A stretch of 64,000 nucleotides of DNA from CAYRWM01 sp964428055. Lineage in GTDB: Bacteria; Bacillota; Clostridia; Christensenellales; Christensenellaceae. The stretch lies in the NCBI GenBank assembly GCA_964428055.1, contig CAYRWM010000004.1, forward strand, positions 17,041 through 81,040, in the 5' to 3' direction. The notes beneath the pieces were generated by a model that was not told the DNA's origin, searched no databases, and was given only the letters and a program-made list of their open reading frames with translations. Every line of letters starts with the position of its first letter. Position 1 is the stretch's first letter. Both the position numbers and the translations under genes were made by a program. Positions 44,327 through 53,545 of the stretch are shown in pieces.

Positions 44327-44863
44327 TTACTCCATCACGACGACTTCCTTCTTGCCGTCATATTCAGGTACGCGCACCGCTATCATCTCTTTATGAGAAG
44401 TCGGAACATTCTTGCCTATGAAATCTGCTCTGATCGGGAGTTCACGGTGTCCTCTGTCTATGAGCACTGCAAGCCTTATAGCCGACGGACGGCCCTGCTT
44501 CATTATGTAGTCCATCCCGGCCCTGCAGGTCCTGCCCGTGTACAGAACATCATCGACCATTATAACGACCTTTTTATTGACATCGATATCAATGGTATCC
44601 GAAGTGACCGTTGCCTTATCGAAAATCTCTGTAAGGTCATCCCTGTAGAGAGTGATATCCATATCGCCGACCTCGACTTTCAGATCAGAAAAACTGGTTA
44701 TGTTCTCAGCTATCTTCTCCGCAAGGGGTATGCCCCTTCTCCTGATGCCGATAATGACGATGGATTCTTCACGGGCGCAGTTCTCAATAATCTCATGGGC
44801 TATCCTGGTTATGGCTCTGTCCATATCGGCAGCATCCATAATCTGTGCTTTGTCTTTGTACAT
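44327..44863 (-). CDS. pyrR: PyrR: pyr operon attenuator protein / uracil phosphoribosyltransferase
   Basis: A 178-residue bifunctional protein. It has a PRTase fold with the PRPP loop VVIMVDDVLYTGRTCRAGMDY and starts with the family residues IMDAADMDRAITRIAHEI. In other Firmicutes it binds UMP and then an RNA loop in the pyr leader, favouring termination. It is the first gene of the operon, directly after an attenuator leader, which supports autoregulation. AAAGGAGACAGGT precedes the ATG. Confidence 0.95.
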   Translation of the reverse strand: MYKDKAQIMDAADMDRAITRIAHEIIENCAREESIVIIGIRRRGIPLAEKIAENITSFSDLKVEVGDMDITLYRDDLTEIFDKATVTSDTIDIDVNKKVVIMVDDVLYTGRTCRAGMDYIMKQGRPSAIRLAVLIDRGHRELPIRADFIGKNVPTSHKEMIAVRVPEYDGKKEVVVME

Positions 44864-44987
44864 ACCTGTCTCCTTTTACTGCGGGCATAAAAAAGGATCC
44901 CGCTGTTTACCGCGGAATCCGTAATCATCCTATAAAAGCATATATCACTCTTTACGGCATCGCGGTACCGTACTTAAAGAATTATTT
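44864..44987 (-). promoter_or_regulatory. pyr operon leader: attenuator with three alternative structures
   Basis: Three competing structures can be drawn on the minus strand. (a) An early hairpin, 44953-44972 (arms TACGGTA and TGCCGTA, loop CCGCGA). (b) An antiterminator pairing 44952-44965 with 44910-44924 (CCGTAA with TTACGG and CCGCG with CGCGG). (c) The terminator at 44889-44920. Structure b uses parts of both a and c, the logic of PyrR attenuation. The usual PyrR loop sequence with GAGAGG was not found. Confidence 0.75.
44889..44920 (-). terminator. attenuator terminator upstream of pyrR
   Basis: GGATCCCGC (44895-44903) and GCGGAATCC (44912-44920) pair over nine positions with one wobble, followed by T6 on the minus strand, 25 bases before the pyrR start. 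Confidence 0.9.
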
Positions 44988-44993
44988 TTCTAT

Positions 44994-45023
44994 ATGATAC
45001 AACCTGTATGGCTGTACTGTCAA
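44994..45023 (-). promoter_or_regulatory. sigma-A promoter of the pyr operon
   Basis: Perfect TTGACA (45018-45023) and TATCAT (44994-44999) with an 18-base spacer, placing the start at about 44987. Confidence 0.8.
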
Positions 45024-45053
45024 CATAAAACACAATATAAAGTGCTCAAATGT

Positions 45054-45899
45054 TTATGAAAACCTCTCGCATGCTTCAATTGTGTTCTTCATGAGCATGA
45101 TTATCGTCATGGGGCCCACCCCGCCGGGCACGGGAGTGATATATCCGGCTTTTTCGGAAGCGGACTCGAACTCAACGTCACCCTTCAGTTTGCCATCCAC
45201 TCTGGAAATCCCGACATCGATAACAACTGCACCTTCCTTGACATAGGACCCGTCTATCGCTTCTGGCTTACCGATCGATACCACCAGTATATCCGCCTTT
45301 GACGCAATTCCGGCCAGATCCCTCGTCCTGCTGTGGCACATCGTAACTGTCGCACTTTCCTTAAGGAGAGCCATGGCTACAGGTTTACCCACTATATTGC
45401 TCCTGCCGATTACTACAGCATCCTTACCGCATATATCGATCCCTGTACTCTTGATCAGCTCTATTATGCCTTTAGGCGTACATGCCAGAGTGCAGTCCAT
45501 ACCACACATGAGCCTGCCGGTATTCTGAGTCGTGAAACCGTCCACATCCTTTTCATAGGAGACGCTCTCGATAACGGCATCTGTATCGATATGTGCCGGC
45601 AGAGGCAGCTGCACCAGTATCCCGTGGAACCTTTCGTCACGGTTCAGTTCTTCTATCCTTCCTATGAGATCATCTTCTGTGATGCTTTCAGGAAGTTTTA
45701 TAACCTCGGAATATATGCCAAGTTCCTCACACATCTGGTGTTTTTTCCCTACATATACAGAAGATGCGGGATCCTCGCCAACCTGAATTACAACGAGCCC
45801 CGGAGCCTTACCTGCTTTTTTAAGATCAGCGACTCTTACTTTAAGCTCTTCCTTTATATCAGCAGCTATCTTCTTGCCGTCAATTATAGATGCACTCAT
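45054..45899 (-). CDS. folD: bifunctional methylene-THF dehydrogenase/methenyl-THF cyclohydrolase
   Basis: A 281-residue enzyme that makes 10-formyl-THF from methylene-THF. The catalytic Tyr/Lys region (SSVYVGKKHQMC), the NADP motif VIGRSNIVGKPVAMALL and the C-terminal PVPGGVGPMTIIMLM are intact. Last in the pur operon, it supplies the formyl donor for PurN and AICAR transformylase encoded upstream. No terminator follows before the pyr promoter. Confidence 0.96.
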   Translation of the reverse strand: MSASIIDGKKIAADIKEELKVRVADLKKAGKAPGLVVIQVGEDPASSVYVGKKHQMCEELGIYSEVIKLPESITEDDLIGRIEELNRDERFHGILVQLPLPAHIDTDAVIESVSYEKDVDGFTTQNTGRLMCGMDCTLACTPKGIIELIKSTGIDICGKDAVVIGRSNIVGKPVAMALLKESATVTMCHSRTRDLAGIASKADILVVSIGKPEAIDGSYVKEGAVVIDVGISRVDGKLKGDVEFESASEKAGYITPVPGGVGPMTIIMLMKNTIEACERFS

Positions 45900-45909
45900 T
45901 AGATTTACC

Positions 45910-48900
45910 TCACTTGAAGTATTTTACAGCTGATTCAAACAGCTTCATGTCGTACTCTCCGGGTACATTCTTGTAAAGGCCGTCACCTGTCCTCTCCGTA
46001 TGTCCCATCTTTCCGAGTATCCTGCCGTCAGGCGATGTAATACCTTCAATCGCACAGACAGAACCGTTCGGGTTATACAGTATATCATACGTCGGCTGAC
46101 CGTCCAGATCCACATACTGAGTTGCGACCTGCCCGTATTTAATGAGATTATCCACAACTTTCGCAGGAGCATAGAACCGGCCCTCACCGTGTGAGATAGG
46201 CACATTGTATATCATGTCCGTATCAGCGCACATGAACCACGGAGATTTGTTTGATACTATCTTAGTGCTGACAATCCTGGACTGATGTCTTGCTATATTG
46301 TTGAAAGTCAGCGTCGGGCATGCGGGATCCATATCTCTTATCTCTCCATACGGCACAAGACCGAGTTTAACGAGAGCCTGGAATCCGTTGCATATTCCGA
46401 GCATGAGGCCGTCGCGATTATTCATAAGATCTTTAACGCTTGCGCTTATCAGAGCGTTTCTGAAGAATGCAGTAATGAACTTGCCGGAGCCGTCAGGCTC
46501 GTCACCACCGGAAAAACCGCCGGGAATGAATACAACCTGCGATTTTTTCATACGCTTTGAGAACTCTTCGGCAGATTCCTTAACGGATTCCGGATCAAGG
46601 TTCTTGATGACGAATACATCAGGCTCTGCGCCCGCTCTCATCCATGCCTTTGCAGAATCGTATTCGCAGTTTGTACCCGGGAATACAGGTATCAGAACCT
46701 TCGGCGTAGCGCATTTCTGACTGCTCACCACGACCTTCTTTGCCTTATAGCATATTTTTTCTGCCTTTTCTGTGCTCCTGTCCGTATATGCGTGATAGAC
46801 AGGCTCGAGCTTACCTTCATATACACTGAACAATTCCTCAAGCGAGATCTTACCGTCATTGAAAGTAAGCGCCTTTTCTTCGACAGTCCTTCCGACCAGA
46901 CGGCCGTCCTTTACGCTTTCGTCGCATTCAAGAAGGAATGAACCGTACCTGACGTCAAATATATCATCTGAACTGAAATCAGGATCGAATGTGAAGCCTA
47001 TCATATTACCGAAAGACATCTTCATCACTGCCTCGGCTATACCGCCGAATGTAGGCGTATACGCAGCATATATCTTACCGCTCTTCATAAGTTCGGATAT
47101 CCTTCCGAACAGCATTATAAGCGATTCTGCTTCAGGAAGTCTGTTCTTGTTGTATACAGGACGGAACAGACGCAGTGTATGCCCTGCCTTTTTAAATTCG
47201 GGTGTTATTACATCACTGGTCCTGCCGGTCGTTACTGCGAATGAAACAAGAGTCGGCGGCACATCCATCTTTTCAAAACTGCCGCTCATAGAATCCTTTC
47301 CACCTATAGCTCCTATCTTCAGATCCATCTGAGCTTTGAAAGCTCCGAGGAGCGCAGCCATGGGTTTACCCCATCTCAGGCTGTCTTTGAGCGGCTTTTC
47401 GAAATATTCCTGGAATGTAAGATAGACATCATTAAATGAAGCACCGGAAGCTATGAGCTTCGATACAGATTCAACAACTGCATTGTATGCACCGTGATAA
47501 GGACTGGCTTCAGTCAGGTAAGGATTATACCCGTAAGCCATGAAAGAGACTGTATCGGTTTCTCCCTTTTCCACTGATACCTTATGTACCATAGCCTGCG
47601 AAGGAGTAAGCTGGTATCTGCCGCCGAAAGGCATCATTACCGTACCTGCACCTATAGTTGAATCGAACATCTCTGAAAGGCCTCTCTTCGAGCATACGTT
47701 AAGGTCACCCGCTAAAGACAGCATTTTATCTGTCTCACTGCCTTTAAGATCGTTCTCATAAATTCCGCAGGCCGGTACATGAATCTCTATATGTTTTTCC
47801 GCACCGTTCGAATCAAGGAACTCTCTTGAAAGATCCACTACGATATCGCCTTCAAACGTCATCAGAAGTCTGGGATCCTCTGTGACCTCAGCTATCTGAG
47901 TCGCTTCTATATTCTCCTCTTTCGCAATTGCAAGGAACTTCTTAAGGTTTTTCTTTTCAATTACGACAGCCATCCTCTCCTGAGACTCGCTGATCGCGAG
48001 TTCAGTGCTGTTCAGACCCTCGTACTTTTTGGGCACATTATCAAGAGTTATCTTAAGACCGGCTGCAAGTTCGCCCACTGCAACCGAAACACCGCCGGCT
48101 CCGAAGTCATTGCATCTCTTTATCATGCGTGAAACTTCATATCTGCGGAACATCCTCTGGAGTTTTCTTTCCTCCGGTGCATTACCTTTCTGCACCTCGG
48201 CGCCACAGGTTTCTATCGACTGCACATTATGGGATTTGGATGAGCCTGTCGCACCGCCCATGCCGTCACGGCCTGTCCGGCCGCCGAGGAGTATTATGAT
48301 ATCTCCCGGTGCGGGAACTTCTCTTCTGACGTTCTTTTCGGGAACAGCACCGATTACGGCGCCGATCTCCATCCTCTTCGCCATATATCCCTTATGATAT
48401 ATCTCATCGACCTGACCCGTCGCAAGACCTATCTGGTTACCGTATGAACTGTAACCGGCGGCAGCTGTTGTCACCAGTTTTCTCTGCGGAAGTTTGCCTG
48501 GAATCGTTTCCGTAATAGGAACAAGAGGATCCGAGGCACCTGTCACTCTCATGGCACCATAAACATAAGCTCTGCCTGAAAGCGGATCCCTTATTGCACC
48601 TCCTATGCATGTCGCTGCTCCGCCGAAAGGCTCAATCTCCGTCGGATGATTATGCGTCTCGTTCTTGAACAGAAGCAGCCATGGCTGAATCTCGCCGTCA
48701 ACATCAACATTGATCTTTACTGTACATGCGTTGATCTCTTCAGATGCATCGAGCTTGTCCAGATATCCGTTCTTTCTCAGATATCTGACAGCAAGGGTGG
48801 CTATATCCATAAGATTAACGGGTTTTGTGCGCCCTAATGATTCCCTGCATGCAAGATAATCCTCATATGTCTTCTGTATCTCGGGATCTTCAAATGTGAC

Positions 48901-49602
48901 TTTATCAACAGTAGTTAAAAATGTTGTATGTCTGCAGTGGTCAGACCAGTATGTATCTATGACCCTTATCTCAGTTAAGGTAGGGTCTCTCTTCTCCTTA
49001 ACAAAATACTTCTGGCAGAACTCAATATCATCAGTATCCATCGCCAGACCGTATTTATCTATGAACGCCTTAAGACCCTTTTTGTTCAGTTTGATGAATC
49101 CTTCCATGACAGGCGTTTTTTCGGGTTTTTCATAATCAGTATCGAGCGTATCGTACGCTTCAAGTGAAGCCTCTCTGCACTCAACGGGGTTTATTACATA
49201 TTTCTTTATCTCTTCAAGATCTTTCTTTGTGAGCCTACCCGTCAGCACATATACTTTGGCTGACCTGACCAGAGGTCTGTCCTGCTGTGAGATAAGCTGG
49301 ACGCACTGGGCCGCGGAATCAGCTCTCTGATCAAACTGCCCGGGAAGATACTCAACAGCAAAAACCGTATCAGCTTTATCGGCATTGAGCTCATCCGAAC
49401 ATATGTCAGTCTGAGGTTCCGAGAAAACCGTGTTCTTACAGCGCTCAAAAAGTTTAGCGTCTATGTTCTCCACGTCATATCTGTTAAGTACACGGACTTT
49501 CTTCAGTCCCTTTATCATAAGGAGATCTTTGAATTCGGAATAGAGCTTATTCGCTTCGTGCTCAAGTCCTTCTTTTCTCTCCACATATACTCTGTAAACC
49601 AT
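45910..49602 (-). CDS. purL: phosphoribosylformylglycinamidine synthase, single-chain
   Basis: A 1230-residue enzyme that converts FGAR, ATP and glutamine to FGAM. It joins the PurS-like N-terminal part, the two AIR-synthase-like halves (NETHNHPTEIEPFGGAATCIGGAIRD-type block, GGTGRDGMGG-type loop GGRTGRDGMGGATG) and a C-terminal class I glutamine amidotransferase with the nucleophile in GICNGFQALVKLG and His-x-Glu in PISHGEGRF. Bacillus uses three separate proteins (PurS, PurQ, PurL); this fused type of about 1230 residues is common in Clostridia and Bacteroidetes. Confidence 0.97.
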   Translation of the reverse strand: MVYRVYVERKEGLEHEANKLYSEFKDLLMIKGLKKVRVLNRYDVENIDAKLFERCKNTVFSEPQTDICSDELNADKADTVFAVEYLPGQFDQRADSAAQCVQLISQQDRPLVRSAKVYVLTGRLTKKDLEEIKKYVINPVECREASLEAYDTLDTDYEKPEKTPVMEGFIKLNKKGLKAFIDKYGLAMDTDDIEFCQKYFVKEKRDPTLTEIRVIDTYWSDHCRHTTFLTTVDKVTFEDPEIQKTYEDYLACRESLGRTKPVNLMDIATLAVRYLRKNGYLDKLDASEEINACTVKINVDVDGEIQPWLLLFKNETHNHPTEIEPFGGAATCIGGAIRDPLSGRAYVYGAMRVTGASDPLVPITETIPGKLPQRKLVTTAAAGYSSYGNQIGLATGQVDEIYHKGYMAKRMEIGAVIGAVPEKNVRREVPAPGDIIILLGGRTGRDGMGGATGSSKSHNVQSIETCGAEVQKGNAPEERKLQRMFRRYEVSRMIKRCNDFGAGGVSVAVGELAAGLKITLDNVPKKYEGLNSTELAISESQERMAVVIEKKNLKKFLAIAKEENIEATQIAEVTEDPRLLMTFEGDIVVDLSREFLDSNGAEKHIEIHVPACGIYENDLKGSETDKMLSLAGDLNVCSKRGLSEMFDSTIGAGTVMMPFGGRYQLTPSQAMVHKVSVEKGETDTVSFMAYGYNPYLTEASPYHGAYNAVVESVSKLIASGASFNDVYLTFQEYFEKPLKDSLRWGKPMAALLGAFKAQMDLKIGAIGGKDSMSGSFEKMDVPPTLVSFAVTTGRTSDVITPEFKKAGHTLRLFRPVYNKNRLPEAESLIMLFGRISELMKSGKIYAAYTPTFGGIAEAVMKMSFGNMIGFTFDPDFSSDDIFDVRYGSFLLECDESVKDGRLVGRTVEEKALTFNDGKISLEELFSVYEGKLEPVYHAYTDRSTEKAEKICYKAKKVVVSSQKCATPKVLIPVFPGTNCEYDSAKAWMRAGAEPDVFVIKNLDPESVKESAEEFSKRMKKSQVVFIPGGFSGGDEPDGSGKFITAFFRNALISASVKDLMNNRDGLMLGICNGFQALVKLGLVPYGEIRDMDPACPTLTFNNIARHQSRIVSTKIVSNKSPWFMCADTDMIYNVPISHGEGRFYAPAKVVDNLIKYGQVATQYVDLDGQPTYDILYNPNGSVCAIEGITSPDGRILGKMGHTERTGDGLYKNVPGEYDMKLFESAVKYFK

Positions 49603-49624
49603 AATTCCTCCGAATGCTATTTCC

Positions 49625-50890
49625 CTATCTGGCTTCGAGTGCCCTTTTTCCTATGTCTTTTCTGAAAAAGGCATTTCCGAAAGATACCTTTTCAACGCCT
49701 TTGTATGCTTTTTTAATAGCGTTCTCAAGTGTATCGGCCACCGCCGTTACGCCGAGCACACGACCACCGGCCGTGAGCAGTTTCCCGCCTTCCAGCTTTG
49801 CACCGGCAATAAACACCTGCGTATCATCATCAAGTTCTTCCTGTGTGATCTCAAAGCCGGATTCATATTTCTTTGGATAACCCTCAGATACCATAACAAC
49901 ACAGCATGCGCTGCCGTCCATAAACTCGACTTTCTGGTCCTCAAGTCTTCCGTCACATACCGCTTCAAATATATCCATGAGGTCAGTCTTTAAGAGCGGC
50001 AGCACGACCTGCGTTTCGGGATCACCGAACCTGCAGTTGTATTCAATCACTTTCGGACCGTTTTCGGTTATCATAAGGCCGAAGTACAGGCATCCCTTGA
50101 AAGGTCTGCCCTCTTCCGTCATTGCTTTAATCGTAGGCATGAATATCGTATCCATGCACTCAGCAGCGATCTCATCGGTATAATATGGATTGGGAGCAAC
50201 CGTACCCATACCACCTGTATTAAGACCCATATCCCCGTCAAGAGCTCTTTTATGATCCATACTTGAGACCATGGGTTTTACGGTCTTGCCGTCGGTAAAA
50301 GCGAGCACGGAGACTTCAGGACCCGTAAGGAACTCTTCTATGACGATGTTGTTTCCGCTTGCACCGAACACCTTATCCTTCATGATAGTATTGACCGCGT
50401 TTACGGCATCATCTCTGGTCTCGCATATGAGTACGCCCTTACCGAGCGCGAGTCCGTCGGCTTTTACTACTGTCGGAACGGGACAGTTCTCAACATACTC
50501 CAAAGCCCTGTCTATATCACTGAACACCGCATACTGCGCAGTCGGAATACCGTACTTTTTCATAAGGTCTTTGGCAAAGACCTTGCTGCCCTCTATTATC
50601 GCAGCATTCTTTTTCGGCCCGAAGCATCTTATTCCCTTTTCTTCGAGCGCATCCACACATCCCAACACAAGCGGATCATCGGGAGCGACCACTGCAAAAT
50701 CTATCGCATTATCAACAGCGAAATTAACGATACCGTCGATATCCTTAGCACCTATACCAGTAAGGACAGCATCATCCGCCATGCCGCCGTTTCCGGGGGC
50801 GGCATAGATCTCAAGATCCTCCCTGCCTTTTTTCATAGTCTTTATAATAGCGTGCTCACGGCCGCCGCCGCCTACTACCAAAACCTTCAT
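49625..50890 (-). CDS. purD: phosphoribosylamine-glycine ligase
   Basis: A 421-residue ATP-grasp ligase that joins phosphoribosylamine and glycine to give GAR. It begins MKVLVVGGGGREHAI, the nucleotide-binding start of the family; VVKADGLALGKGVLIC and NCRFGDPETQVVLPLL are the ATP-grasp blocks. It lies 16 bases after the AICAR transformylase gene. Confidence 0.97.
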   Translation of the reverse strand: MKVLVVGGGGREHAIIKTMKKGREDLEIYAAPGNGGMADDAVLTGIGAKDIDGIVNFAVDNAIDFAVVAPDDPLVLGCVDALEEKGIRCFGPKKNAAIIEGSKVFAKDLMKKYGIPTAQYAVFSDIDRALEYVENCPVPTVVKADGLALGKGVLICETRDDAVNAVNTIMKDKVFGASGNNIVIEEFLTGPEVSVLAFTDGKTVKPMVSSMDHKRALDGDMGLNTGGMGTVAPNPYYTDEIAAECMDTIFMPTIKAMTEEGRPFKGCLYFGLMITENGPKVIEYNCRFGDPETQVVLPLLKTDLMDIFEAVCDGRLEDQKVEFMDGSACCVVMVSEGYPKKYESGFEITQEELDDDTQVFIAGAKLEGGKLLTAGGRVLGVTAVADTLENAIKKAYKGVEKVSFGNAFFRKDIGKRALEAR

Positions 50891-50906
50891 AATCGTTCTC
50901 CCTAAA

Positions 50907-52091
50907 TTAATGATGGAATAGTCTCATACCTATGAAAGCCATGACCATACCGTACTTATCGCATGCCTTTATTACATCCTCATCCCTTATAGAGCCTCCG
51001 GGCTGTGCAACGTAACTGACACCGCTCTTTACCGCACGCTCTATACTGTCATCAAACGGGAAGAAAGCATCGCTGCCCAGACTGACTCCCTTAATGGAAT
51101 CCAGATATGCCCTCTTTTCTTCTTTTGTGAACACATCGGGTTTCACACTGAAGTAATTGTGCCATACGCTGTCACCTGTAACGGCTTCGTATTCATCCGA
51201 AACATAAAGATCGATTATGTTGTCCCTTTCCGCTCGCTTGAAAGTATCGAGGAACGGAAGTGAAAGTACTTTCTCGCTCTGTCTCAGATGCCAGAAATCT
51301 GCTTTCTGTCCTGCGAGTCTTGTGCAGTGTATTCTGGACTGCTGACCGGCACCCACGCCTATCGCCTGACCGTCCACTGCAAAACACACTGAATTGGACT
51401 GAGTATATTTAAGCGTTATCAATGAGATTATAAGATCTCTTTTAGCTGAATCGCTCAGATCCTTATTCGCAGTAACGATGTTATCGAGCATCCCCTCGCC
51501 TATCTCAATATTATTGCGCCCCTGTTCGAAAGTTATGCCGAATACCTGTTTATGCTCTTTCGGTTCAGGAACATAGGAAGGATCTATCTCAATAACATTA
51601 TAAGAACCTTTTTTCTTCGCGCTCAGTATCGCTCGCGCTTCTTCCGTATATCCGGGAGCGATGATGCCGTCGGAGTATTCACGTTTGATCATACGTGCGG
51701 TAGTCTCGTCGCAGACATCGCTGAGTGCAATAAAATCACCGTAAGAAGACATTCTGTCAGTTCCCCTTGCTCTCGCATATGCACATGCGAGAGGCGAATC
51801 GTCCAAACCCTCTATATCATCAACAAAACATGCTTTTTTAAGACTCTCATCGAGTTTCAGACCAACAGCTGCCGATGTCGGGCTGACATGCTTAAATGAG
51901 GTCGCCGCACACATTCCGGTTGCCTTCTTTATCTCACTAACCAGCTGCCAGCTGTTGAAAGCATCCAGAAAATTGATATATCCAGGCTTTCCGTTGAGTA
52001 TCTCTATCGGGAGTTCGCTCCCGTTCTCCATATAGATCCTGGCCGGCTTCTGATTGGGATTGCAGCCGTATTTGAGTTCCAGTTCTTTCAT
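50907..52091 (-). CDS. purH: stand-alone AICAR transformylase (PurH C-terminal domain only)
   Basis: A 394-residue protein equal to the transformylase half of PurH; the N-terminal MGS-like IMP cyclohydrolase domain (about 200 residues) is absent. Full-length PurH has about 510 residues. It formylates AICAR using 10-formyl-THF. The region SFKHVSPTSAAVG corresponds to the KHxNPCG site of PurH, with Ser-Pro-Thr in place of Asn-Pro-Cys; DFWHLRQSEKVLSL and QPGGSIRDEDVI match the C-terminal folate/AICAR site. The missing cyclohydrolase step is supplied by the PurO-type gene two genes upstream in the same operon. Confidence 0.93.
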   Translation of the reverse strand: MKELELKYGCNPNQKPARIYMENGSELPIEILNGKPGYINFLDAFNSWQLVSEIKKATGMCAATSFKHVSPTSAAVGLKLDESLKKACFVDDIEGLDDSPLACAYARARGTDRMSSYGDFIALSDVCDETTARMIKREYSDGIIAPGYTEEARAILSAKKKGSYNVIEIDPSYVPEPKEHKQVFGITFEQGRNNIEIGEGMLDNIVTANKDLSDSAKRDLIISLITLKYTQSNSVCFAVDGQAIGVGAGQQSRIHCTRLAGQKADFWHLRQSEKVLSLPFLDTFKRAERDNIIDLYVSDEYEAVTGDSVWHNYFSVKPDVFTKEEKRAYLDSIKGVSLGSDAFFPFDDSIERAVKSGVSYVAQPGGSIRDEDVIKACDKYGMVMAFIGMRLFHH

Positions 52092-52106
52092 CTGTAGATT
52101 ATCTCC

Positions 52107-53534
52107 TTAAACATTGAGTTCCGCTTTGACGCTGTCCGTATACCTCGCAAGAACGGGATTTACGATTTCCTTAAGGAAAGTATCAACCTGCGAAGCGCTC
52201 CTTCCCGTATAAAGGGCAGGATCCAGAACTTCCATTATCTCTTCCTTGGTTATAGGGATCTCGGGATCATCAGCAATCCTGTCTATAAGATCATTGGTCC
52301 CGCCTTCCATCTTCACCCGTCTGGCTGCAGCATGGCTGTGTGTCCTCAGCCTTTCATGAATCTGCTGTCTGCTTCCGCCTTTCTTTACGGACTTCATGAG
52401 TATATTCTCGGTAGCCATGAAAGGCAGCTTCTCCATAACACGTTTCTCAATCACTTTGTCATAGACGACTATGCCTTCCGTAACATTCATGTATATGTTC
52501 AGTATCGCGTCCACAGCAAGGAACGCCTCAGCAACGGATATGCGCTTGTTCGCTGAATCATCCAGTGTTCTCTCGAACCACTGAGTACCGGCTGTCATCG
52601 CCGGATTGATGTAATCAGCTATGACATATCTTGAAAGCGATGAAATACGCTCGGAGCGCATCGGATTGCGCTTGTAAGGCATCGCCGATGAACCTACCTG
52701 AGATTTTTCAAACGGCTCCTCCATCTCTTCAAATGACTGCAGTATCCTCATATCATTCGAGAACTTGTAAGCGCTCTGCGCTATACCTGATAGGATTGCA
52801 AGAAAATATGCATCGGTCTTTCTGGAATAGGTCTGGCCTGACACGGCTACACAACCATCAAATCCCATCTCTTCGGCTATGAGCTTTTCAAGTCTGTCAA
52901 CCTTGGCTTCATCACTGTTGAACAGGCTCATAAATGAAGCCTGGGTCCCGGTGGTACCCTTGGATCCGAGAAGCTTAAGTTTTGCACATCTGTGTTCGAG
53001 CTCCTCTATATCATCAATGAGCTCATACATCCAAAGACATGCTCTCTTGCCTACTGTTGTGAGCTGTGCAGGCTGAAGATGAGTGTATGCAAGACAGGGC
53101 TGAGCCTTATACTTATCCGCAAAACCGGCAAGATTCCTTATGACCTGAGCAGCTTTCTTAAGCACTATTTCAGAAGCCTTTCTGAGTATGATAACGTCAG
53201 TATTGTCACCGACATAGCACGATGTTGCACCCAGGTGTATTATGGGCTCGGCTTTTGGGCACTGAAGTCCGAATGCGTATATGTGAGACATAACATCATG
53301 TCTGATCTCTTTTTCTTTTTTAAGAGCATCTTCGTAGTTGATATCCGTTATATGGGATTCCATCTCGCTTATCTGCTCATCTTTGATATCCAGTCCGAGT
53401 TCTTTCTCCGCTCTGGCAAGCGCGATCCAGAGTCTTCTCCATGTGGAAAACTTGAAATCCTCTGAAAAAACGTACTGCATCTCAGGGCTGGCATATCTTT
53501 CTGAAAACGGTGAAATATATCTTTCTCTGCTCAT
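52107..53534 (-). CDS. purB: adenylosuccinate lyase
   Basis: A 475-residue lyase that acts twice in purine synthesis, on SAICAR and on adenylosuccinate. The fumarase-superfamily signature GSSAMPYKRNPMRSERI carries the catalytic Ser, and the His region is AYTHLQPAQLTTVGKR. Length suits the longer, eukaryote-like branch rather than the 430-residue Bacillus type. Confidence 0.96.
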   Translation of the reverse strand: MSRERYISPFSERYASPEMQYVFSEDFKFSTWRRLWIALARAEKELGLDIKDEQISEMESHITDINYEDALKKEKEIRHDVMSHIYAFGLQCPKAEPIIHLGATSCYVGDNTDVIILRKASEIVLKKAAQVIRNLAGFADKYKAQPCLAYTHLQPAQLTTVGKRACLWMYELIDDIEELEHRCAKLKLLGSKGTTGTQASFMSLFNSDEAKVDRLEKLIAEEMGFDGCVAVSGQTYSRKTDAYFLAILSGIAQSAYKFSNDMRILQSFEEMEEPFEKSQVGSSAMPYKRNPMRSERISSLSRYVIADYINPAMTAGTQWFERTLDDSANKRISVAEAFLAVDAILNIYMNVTEGIVVYDKVIEKRVMEKLPFMATENILMKSVKKGGSRQQIHERLRTHSHAAARRVKMEGGTNDLIDRIADDPEIPITKEEIMEVLDPALYTGRSASQVDTFLKEIVNPVLARYTDSVKAELNV

Positions 53535-53545
53535 GGGTAACCTAC

